From contig NZ_CANKXW010000004.1 of the NCBI RefSeq assembly GCF_947487805.1, positions 124,001 through 188,000 on the forward strand: a stretch of 64,000 nt of DNA, read 5' to 3'. Of the stretch, positions 57,789 through 64,000 are shown piece after piece. The translations under genes were made by a program, and so were the position numbers. Each line of letters opens with the position of its first letter. Positions within the stretch are counted from its first letter, which is position 1. Source of the stretch: an uncultured Tateyamaria sp. (GTDB lineage: Bacteria > Pseudomonadota > Alphaproteobacteria > Rhodobacterales > Rhodobacteraceae). The notes beneath the pieces are model-generated. The model had not been told where the DNA came from, searched no databases, and saw only the letters and a program-made list of their open reading frames with translations.

Positions 57789-58574
57789 TCAATTGTCGCG
57801 ATTTTCGCGGGCGTCCAGCTTGGCCTCGATCGCTTCGAGGCGCTGCATCACCGCATCCCGGTAGCTGTCGGTGGCCGCGTTCGTTTCTTCGGCGTGGGCG
57901 TCCTGCATCGAATTCACGATCAGACCGACCAGCAGGTTCACCACGGCAAAGGTCGTGACCATGATGAAAGGGACAAAGAACAGCCACGCGTAGGGATAGA
58001 TCTCCATCACCGGGCGGACGATTCCCATCGACCAAGATTCGAGCGTCATGATCTGGAACAGCGAATAGGCGCTGAGGCCCAGATTGCCGAACCAATCCGG
58101 AAAGCTGGCCGCAAACAGCTTGGTCGCCATAACCGCGCCAATGTAGAAGATCAGCGCCATCAAAAGAAACACGCTGCCCATGCCGGGCAAGGCGGTCACG
58201 AACCCTTCGACCACCCGACGCAGGCGCGGCGCCACGGAGATCACCCGCAACACCCGCAGAATGCGCAAGGCCCGCAACACCGACAGCCCAGCGCTGCCGG
58301 GGATCAGCGCGATACCCACGATCACGAAGTCAAACAGGTTCCAGCCGTTGCGGAAAAACCGGCCACCATAAGCGATCAATTTCAGAATGATCTCGGCCAC
58401 GAAGATAGTCAGGCACACACGGTCGATCAGGATGATCACCGGACCAGCAAAATCCATGGCCGCCTGCGAGGTTTCAAGGCCAAGCGTGATGGCGTTGACG
58501 ATGATGACGGCAATGATGAAATTGCTGACCCGCGCGCTTTCCAGCGTGGCGGTCAACCGGGTGCGATCAAACAT
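57789..58574 (-). CDS. bacterial voltage-gated sodium channel (BacNav)
   Basis: 261 residues with six predicted membrane helices. S4 has repeated arginines in LRALRILRVLRV. The pore filter reads TLESWSM, as I recall for NavAb; the ring glutamate is E179. S6 (FAVVNLLVGLIVNSM) is followed by a C-terminal coiled coil (RDAVMQRLEAIEAKLDAR) used for tetramer assembly. It should open on depolarisation and pass sodium, as in marine relatives where it may link to motility or pH. AAGGAGATAAC precedes the ATG within the end of rlmD; the one-base gap implies co-transcription. Confidence 0.92.
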   Translation of the reverse strand: MFDRTRLTATLESARVSNFIIAVIIVNAITLGLETSQAAMDFAGPVIILIDRVCLTIFVAEIILKLIAYGGRFFRNGWNLFDFVIVGIALIPGSAGLSVLRALRILRVLRVISVAPRLRRVVEGFVTALPGMGSVFLLMALIFYIGAVMATKLFAASFPDWFGNLGLSAYSLFQIMTLESWSMGIVRPVMEIYPYAWLFFVPFIMVTTFAVVNLLVGLIVNSMQDAHAEETNAATDSYRDAVMQRLEAIEAKLDARENRDN

Positions 58575-58575
58575 G

Positions 58576-59814
58576 TTATCTCCTTTGATCCCGCATATGG
58601 GGCAGGAAAAATGCACCGACAAGCTCCACATGCGATGACCAGCGGAATTGATCGATCGGTTGCACCCAATCAAGGCAATACCCCGCATCACACAACGTTT
58701 TCGCGTCGCGGGCAAAGGTTTGCGGGTTGCAGGATACATGCGCGATGACCGGCATCTGCGCCGCGGCCAGTTCGGCGATCTGTGCGGCCGCACCCGCACG
58801 CGGCGGATCAATGACCGCCGCGTCGAATTTCGACAGTTCATCCGGCATCAGCGGACGACGAAAGAGATCCCGTGCTTCGGTCCTGACGGCCTTGAGGCCT
58901 TGGGCATTGCGCCAACCGGTGTCCAGTGCGGCCAACATCTCGGCATCGCTTTCGACGGCCAGCACCGATGCGTTCTGCGCCAGCGGCAGTGCAAAGGTGC
59001 CGCATCCGGAAAAGAGATCCACAACCGACTTGGCGGATGAAAGGATGTCCGTCACCAAATTGGTCAGCGTCTCCTGCCCGTGCAATGTGGCCTGAAGAAA
59101 CGCGCCCGGCGGTGGCACAACGCGTGCAGCGCCAATCGCGTGCGACGGCGGGACGCGCATCCCGATCAGTTCGTCATCCCAGGTCAGACGCGCCAGTTTG
59201 TGATCCTCGCACACCCGCGCAAGCGCGATGCGCAATGGACCATCCAGCGGCTTGCCCCCCGTAACGGCGACGTCCAGACCGTCGAGGCTTTCAGTAACCG
59301 TTACCGCCAGCGCACCCTTGCGGCTGGTGCCCACCAGCGCCAGCGCATTTGCAATGTCAGGCGCGGCGCCCAGCGCGGGTGTGATCAATGTACAGTTCGG
59401 TACCGGAATGATTGCGTCTGATTTGCGCGCATGGAAACCGGTCGTCGCGCCCTTTTTCGTACGTCTCGCGGCAAAGCTGGCGCGTCGGCGCGACCGGTCT
59501 GGCGACGTGAGCGTCTCGCGCACCGTCGTTTCGACCCCCTGTACGGCGAGGGCCGTCTGGACGATCTGGCGCTTCCAATCGGCAACAAATGCGTCGCTTG
59601 CATGTTGCAGCTGGCACCCGCCACAGGATTTGAAATGCGGGCACGGCGCCTGCACCCGATCCGCAGACGGGGCTTCGATTCTGATCTCGGTCAGCGTGTC
59701 GCCGTCGACCACGCCGGTGACCGTTTCGCCCGGCAGGGTCAGGGGCGCATAGATAGGGCCCGGGGCCACGCCGTCCCCTTGCTGACCCAGTCGCTCAATT
59801 TTCAATGTTGTCAT
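58576..59814 (-). CDS. rlmD: 23S rRNA (uracil-5)-methyltransferase family (RlmD/TrmA)
   Basis: 412 residues. A short TRAM-like N-terminal domain precedes the iron-sulfur cysteines CPHFKSCGGCQLQH. The SAM domain has VDLFSGCGTFALPLA and the catalytic cysteine in HVSCNPQTFARDA, with IDPPRAG before it. The exact target (23S uracil 1939 or another site) cannot be told from sequence alone; rlmD is the usual label. Its stop is one base before the sodium channel start. Confidence 0.88.
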   Translation of the reverse strand: MTTLKIERLGQQGDGVAPGPIYAPLTLPGETVTGVVDGDTLTEIRIEAPSADRVQAPCPHFKSCGGCQLQHASDAFVADWKRQIVQTALAVQGVETTVRETLTSPDRSRRRASFAARRTKKGATTGFHARKSDAIIPVPNCTLITPALGAAPDIANALALVGTSRKGALAVTVTESLDGLDVAVTGGKPLDGPLRIALARVCEDHKLARLTWDDELIGMRVPPSHAIGAARVVPPPGAFLQATLHGQETLTNLVTDILSSAKSVVDLFSGCGTFALPLAQNASVLAVESDAEMLAALDTGWRNAQGLKAVRTEARDLFRRPLMPDELSKFDAAVIDPPRAGAAAQIAELAAAQMPVIAHVSCNPQTFARDAKTLCDAGYCLDWVQPIDQFRWSSHVELVGAFFLPHMRDQRR

Positions 59815-59853
59815 GGTCTTTGCTCTACTTGCCGCGCCCCCGCAGCAAAAGCC

Positions 59854-61686
59854 CTATTCCGCGGCCTTGGTGCTGATAAATCCGCCCGACTGACGGTGCC
59901 AGTACCGTGCATAAAGACCTCCCTTGGCCAAGAGAGCCTCGTGCGTGCCCTCTTCGACAATGCGCCCCGCATCCATGACGACAATCCGGTCCATCTCGGT
60001 CAGGGTGGACAGGCGGTGGGCGATGGCCAGTACGGTCTTGCCCTCCATCACGCGGGTCAAAGCCATCTGGATCGACGCCTCGACCTCGCTGTCGAGCGCA
60101 CTTGTCGCTTCGTCCAGAACGAGGATCGGCGCATCCTTGAGGATGGCCCGCGCCAAGGCAATCCGCTGTCTTTGACCGCCGGACAGCTTTACGCCCCGCT
60201 CGCCCAGATGCGCCTCATACCCTTGCCGACCGCGGTGGTCCTGCAAATCCTGGATAAATGTGTGCGCTTCGGCCTTTTCCGCCGCCGCAATCACCTCTGC
60301 GTCCGTGGCATCCGGTCTGCCGCATAGGATGTTGTCGCGCGCCGAGCGATTGAACATCGCTGTCTCTTGTGTGACCAGACCAATATTGTGCCGCAAGCTG
60401 TCTTGGCGCACATGCGCAATGTCCTGACCATCGATCCGAATTGCGCCTTTTTCCCCTTCGTAGAGCCGCAACAACACTGCCACGAGGGTGGATTTGCCAG
60501 CACCAGACGCGCCGACGATCCCGATCTTTTCACCTGCGCGAATGGTGAGGTTGATATCCTCGATCCCGCCTGTGGGACGGCCATAGCTGAACCCCAAGTG
60601 GTCAAACACGACTTCGCCTTGCGTCACAACAAGGTCCTTGGCATCTGCGCCATCCTCAACGCGGGTGCGCGGGGTCAGCGTGCGCATGCCGTCCTCGATT
60701 TCCCCCACATTGGAGTAGATCGCCATCAGCGTGAAACTGACCCAGCCGGTCATCTGCGCAATCCGGATCGCAATGGCGCCAGAGGCCACGATATCGCCCG
60801 GTGTCGCCAAACCGCGTTGCCACATCAGGATCGTACCACCAAGCAGCAACACGGGCAGTAACCCCGCCAGCGTCATCAGCGCAAACCGGAAGCCAGCCGA
60901 CAGGATACCAAACTGCACCGCCGTTTCGCGAAACGTCCCCATGGCGCCCAACGCGGCCTGATCCTCGTGATCATCATGGGCGAACAGTTTGACCGTCTTG
61001 ATATTGGTGATCGTGTCCACAACCTGCCCGGACACCATGGCGCGCGCGCCCGCACGCGCTGCAGACCGTTTGCGAATACGCGGCAGATACCAGCGGATCA
61101 GGGAGAAATAGAGAACGAGCCAAACCGCAAAGCCCAGCGCCACCCGCCAGTCAATCGCAAGCAGAAGTAGGATCGACCCAACCAGAGACGCGAGGGCAAA
61201 GGCCACCACGTTGATGAATTCCGACACCACATCCGTCACGGCGCGCGCCGCCTGCATCTGTTTTTGTGCGATGCGACCGGCAAAATCATCGTCAAAAAAG
61301 CTGACCGATTGCCCAAGCGTCCAGCGGTGCAGGCGTGACAACACGAGTGGGTTCACGTTCGGTTGCACGATGATGGCATTTGTGGCGGCGCTGAGACCAA
61401 AAAGGATCGGACGCGCCACCAGAAAGAACGCAAGCGCGCCCGCAACGAGGGCGAAATTGCTGACGGAAAAGAATCCGTCAGGACCAAGCACAACCGTGGC
61501 GTCAATCACCCGGCCCAGGATCAACGCCGTCCCAGCCTCCAGCGCGCCGGCGGCGGCGGAACACAGCGCCGCCAACCACAGCGCTGGCCACGCCCCGGAC
61601 AGACACCACCGCAGGAATGGCCAAAGTGTCTGGGGCGGCGGGCCGTCCGCGCGCCTGAAGGAATCGATCCAGTTGGAGATGGTCAC
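59854..61686 (-). CDS. ABC exporter half-transporter, permease-ATPase fusion (second of pair)
   Basis: 610 residues: six membrane helices (about 30-320), then a nucleotide-binding domain. Walker A GASGAGKST, signature LSGGQRQRIALARAIL, Walker B ILVLDEATSALD and switch histidine in IAHRLSTL are all consensus. Its start overlaps the stop of the upstream half-transporter by 4 nt, so the two very probably form a heterodimer. The substrate is unknown; multidrug- or lipid-type export is a guess from family. Confidence 0.92.
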   Translation of the reverse strand: MTISNWIDSFRRADGPPPQTLWPFLRWCLSGAWPALWLAALCSAAAGALEAGTALILGRVIDATVVLGPDGFFSVSNFALVAGALAFFLVARPILFGLSAATNAIIVQPNVNPLVLSRLHRWTLGQSVSFFDDDFAGRIAQKQMQAARAVTDVVSEFINVVAFALASLVGSILLLLAIDWRVALGFAVWLVLYFSLIRWYLPRIRKRSAARAGARAMVSGQVVDTITNIKTVKLFAHDDHEDQAALGAMGTFRETAVQFGILSAGFRFALMTLAGLLPVLLLGGTILMWQRGLATPGDIVASGAIAIRIAQMTGWVSFTLMAIYSNVGEIEDGMRTLTPRTRVEDGADAKDLVVTQGEVVFDHLGFSYGRPTGGIEDINLTIRAGEKIGIVGASGAGKSTLVAVLLRLYEGEKGAIRIDGQDIAHVRQDSLRHNIGLVTQETAMFNRSARDNILCGRPDATDAEVIAAAEKAEAHTFIQDLQDHRGRQGYEAHLGERGVKLSGGQRQRIALARAILKDAPILVLDEATSALDSEVEASIQMALTRVMEGKTVLAIAHRLSTLTEMDRIVVMDAGRIVEEGTHEALLAKGGLYARYWHRQSGGFISTKAAE

Positions 61687-63521
61687 TCGGCTGCCTCGGT
61701 CGCAAGGAACCCACCGGATTGGCGGGTCCAGAACTCCGAATATAGGCCACCATTCTGCAAAAGCGCGTCGTGGCTGCCATCCTCGACGATTTTTCCGTCA
61801 TCAAGCACCAGAATCCGGTCCATCTCGGCAATGGTTGACAGGCGGTGCGCAATAGCGATGACCGTCTTGCCCTCCATCATCTGATAGAGCGTGTCCTGAA
61901 TTGCCGCCTCCACCTCGCTGTCGAGCGCACTCGTCGCCTCGTCCAGCACAAGGATCGGCGCATTCTTGAGAATGACCCGCGCCAAGGTGACCCGCTGTCG
62001 TTGCCCACCGGACAGTTTGACGCCGCGTTCGCCAACCTGTGCATCATAACCCCTGCGCCCCTGCGGATCGACAAGGTCGAGGATGAAGTCATGCGCCTGC
62101 GCCTGTTTTGCCGCTTCGATCATATCCGCCTCAGTCGCGTCTGGCCGACCATAGAGGATATTGTCCCGCACCGACCGGTGCAGCAAAGAGCTGTCCTGTT
62201 GCACCATCCCGATGTTCAGCCGCAGCGAATCCTGCCGCACCTGCGTGATGTCCTGACCGTCGATCAGGATGCGCCCCGATTCCGGGTCGTAGAACCGCAA
62301 AAGCAACTTGACCAAAGTTGATTTGCCCGCACCAGACCGGCCAACAAGACCAACCTTTTCGCCCGGTTTGATCACGGTGCTGATTGCGCTCAGCCCGCCG
62401 CTGCTTCGCCCGTAATGATGGGTCAGCGCATCCAGAGTGATTTCGCCTTGGCTCAACTCAAGCCGTTTTGCATCCTTGGCATCGACAAGCGTGATAGGTT
62501 GCGCAATGGTTTCCATCCCCTCGGCCACGACGCCCAATTGCCGGAAGAATGTCGTCAGCGCCCACATGATCCAGCCGGTCATGGCGTTCAGCCGCAGGGT
62601 CAACGCAGTGGCTGCCGCCACCACACCGACACTGGCCGCACCCTGCATCCATAGCGCCAGCGCCCAGCCAACGACCCCCACAATCAACAGACCGTTCAGC
62701 GCAACAAGCACCACATCCATGATCGTATAGAGCCGCATTTCGGCGATGAACGTCGTGCGGGTCAGCTCGATGGCATCCTTGGCATACTCAATCTCACGGT
62801 CGTGGTGCGCGAACATCTTGACTGAATGGATGTTGGTATAGGCATCGACCACGCGGCCGGTCGTTGTAGACCGCGCATCCGACGCCGCCTGCGACGCAGG
62901 GCCCACACGCTTGACCGTCCATGCAATCAGGCAGGCATAGGCCGCAAACCACAACGTCAGCGGCAACAACAAACGCGGGTCCGCCACGCTCAGCAAAATG
63001 GCCGCGCCAATCAGATAGGCCAAGGCAAAGGAGATGGCGTCAAAAACCTGAAACACAACCTCGCCCGCAGCGGGCGGTGTCTGCATGATGCGGTTGGCGA
63101 TCCGCCCGGCAAAGTCGTTCTCGAACCAGCCGACAGACTGCCGCAACACATGGCGGTGCGACCGCCAGCGGATCAACGTCCCGAAATTCGGCAAGATCGT
63201 CTGGTTGAGCAAAAGCACGTCCAGCATTTGCAACACCGGTCGGACAAGCAGGATGAACACCCCGACCAGAATGACTTCGGTGCCGTGATCGGCCCAGAAT
63301 TCCGCGGGCGACGCGCCCAAAAGGTCAACCACCCGACCCATGTAATAGATCAGGCCAACCTCGATGGCAGCCACAATGATGGACATGATCGCCGCATAGA
63401 CAAAAACGGTTGTGAACGGCCGACAATATTCTCTCAGAAAGGGCCACAGCTGTGTGGGTGGCGTGTCGGTTTCTTCGTAATGGGAATAGGGATCGACGAG
63501 CGATTCAAAAAACTTGAACAT
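61683..63521 (-). CDS. ABC exporter half-transporter, permease-ATPase fusion (first of pair)
   Basis: 612 residues from ATG 63521 (MFKFFESLVDPY). An N-terminal six-helix membrane domain precedes the ATPase with GRSGAGKSTLVKLL, LSGGQRQRVTLARVIL, ILVLDEATSALD and IAHRLSTI. Both partners keep complete ATP sites, unlike heterodimers with one degenerate site. The weak ribosome site and the repeats upstream (63548-63624) suggest regulation at this start. Confidence 0.92.
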   Translation of the reverse strand: MFKFFESLVDPYSHYEETDTPPTQLWPFLREYCRPFTTVFVYAAIMSIIVAAIEVGLIYYMGRVVDLLGASPAEFWADHGTEVILVGVFILLVRPVLQMLDVLLLNQTILPNFGTLIRWRSHRHVLRQSVGWFENDFAGRIANRIMQTPPAAGEVVFQVFDAISFALAYLIGAAILLSVADPRLLLPLTLWFAAYACLIAWTVKRVGPASQAASDARSTTTGRVVDAYTNIHSVKMFAHHDREIEYAKDAIELTRTTFIAEMRLYTIMDVVLVALNGLLIVGVVGWALALWMQGAASVGVVAAATALTLRLNAMTGWIMWALTTFFRQLGVVAEGMETIAQPITLVDAKDAKRLELSQGEITLDALTHHYGRSSGGLSAISTVIKPGEKVGLVGRSGAGKSTLVKLLLRFYDPESGRILIDGQDITQVRQDSLRLNIGMVQQDSSLLHRSVRDNILYGRPDATEADMIEAAKQAQAHDFILDLVDPQGRRGYDAQVGERGVKLSGGQRQRVTLARVILKNAPILVLDEATSALDSEVEAAIQDTLYQMMEGKTVIAIAHRLSTIAEMDRILVLDDGKIVEDGSHDALLQNGGLYSEFWTRQSGGFLATEAAE

Positions 63522-63547
63522 AAGGGGTATCCGTACAGACGTGAGAC

Positions 63548-63624
63548 AACATGTTCGTGACATCCGTCACGAAAGGCGATTGGCGACAATGTCAGGTGTC
63601 GTTCCAGATCCCGTAAAACATGTT
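63548..63624. promoter_or_regulatory. paired palindromes upstream of the ABC exporter operon
   Basis: AACATGTT occurs at 63548-63555 and again at 63617-63624, 69 nt apart, in the 149-nt gap before the exporter genes. Directly beside the first is a perfect 8-bp inverted repeat, TTCGTGAC/GTCACGAA (63554-63573, 4-nt spacer). These could be operators for a regulator; the inverted repeat could also be a terminator stem for the upstream minus-strand gene, but no T-run is present. Confidence 0.4.
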
Positions 63625-63670
63625 GTTCCCTCCGTAGATGCAGCCGGTATAGCGTGCATCCTTCCATTTG

Positions 63671-64000
63671 TCACGATGCCAGCAGGTCGTTTTTTGTCAG
63701 AGAGAGATCAGAGGCGATCCACCGCTCCTTGAGTGTGTTCAATCGTTCGCCCAACGCCGGTCCCGACAGCGTCGCCAGGTCCCGTGCAGCGACGGGAAAA
63801 TCGGTGCCTGCCCCTTGCAGGACCAAGTCAATGTCACCGGGCCCAACGTGCTGTCGCGCCATCGCGCTACGCAAAAGGAGCGCGCCAACACCGGCCGCTG
63901 GCCCCGCGACATGGCCCAGCGCCCGCAGTTGCAGCGTCGACGCCATGTGAGTGCGCGTCGCGTCCAACTGCTTTGCCGCCTTGCGCGACAATCGAAGCCG
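63671..64000 (-). CDS. cca: C-terminal part of CCA tRNA nucleotidyltransferase (partial)
   Basis: The frame is open to the window edge and stops at 63671, giving about 109 residues ending DLSLTKNDLLAS. SRKAAKQLDATR followed by AGVGALLLRSAMARQ resembles the C-terminal helical region of alphaproteobacterial CCA-adding enzymes. Only the tail is present and it lacks the catalytic domain, so the call is tentative. Confidence 0.55.
   Translation of the reverse strand, partial: RLRLSRKAAKQLDATRTHMASTLQLRALGHVAGPAAGVGALLLRSAMARQHVGPGDIDLVLQGAGTDFPVAARDLATLSGPALGERLNTLKERWIASDLSLTKNDLLAS

Overview
The window is a gene-dense, GC-rich alphaproteobacterial chromosome segment, most likely from the Rhodobacteraceae (Roseobacter group). 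The grounds are codon use, a phenylacetate-catabolism cluster, the lpt/hpf/ptsN block without rpoN between lptB and hpf, the dnaK-dnaJ, secA/argJ/mutT and rimP-nusA-ylxR-infB blocks, a NodH-like sulfotransferase and a NavAb-like sodium channel. About 64 genes were recognised. I saw no rRNA, tRNA, insertion sequence, prophage or CRISPR array, and no gene-free stretch above 300 bases. The window looks like core chromosome with a surface-glycan section.

Layout. 1-5918: end of an unknown gene, two paralogous periplasmic solute-binding proteins, a 1037-residue hybrid histidine kinase (membrane sensor, HAMP, PAS, kinase core, two receivers, Hpt) and a receiver-adenylate cyclase; together a plausible periplasm-to-cAMP relay. 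6023-13533: phenylacetyl-CoA pathway (thiolase, paaABCDE, paaZ, PaaX-family regulator) with overlapping genes. 13577-18326: RNase D, Kdo/LPS genes (kdsD, lptC, lptA, lptB), hibernation factor and PTS-Ntr EIIA. 18337-28538 (minus strand): sulfotransferase, four glycosyltransferases, galE, galU, kdsB and cysQ, followed by a plus-strand polysaccharide-type ABC-2 permease. This reads as a surface-glycan locus in which galE/galU and kdsB supply activated sugars and cysQ removes the PAP left by sulfation.

28657-43074: permease, a small membrane protein, alkB, dnaK-dnaJ, radC, a PstS/OmpA fusion, a secA-linked unknown, secA, a parvulin, argJ, mutT and a 41-residue small gene. 43149-48467: infB, ylxR, nusA and rimP on the minus strand, preceded by a promoter and an intrinsic terminator only 15 nt before the rimP start, which looks like an attenuator. 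48595-55629: short peptide-binding protein with prolyl iminopeptidase, ubiG, marR, nitrilase, glutaredoxin, comF, an atypical methyltransferase, hemH and a small membrane protein. 55769-63521: two L,D-transpeptidases flanking a CAP-domain lipoprotein, a voltage-gated sodium channel behind an RlmD-type RNA methyltransferase, and a pair of overlapping ABC half-exporters. The window ends inside a minus-strand gene resembling the C-terminus of CCA-adding enzyme.

Functional assignments come from reading motifs and overall resemblance by eye; no database search was run.
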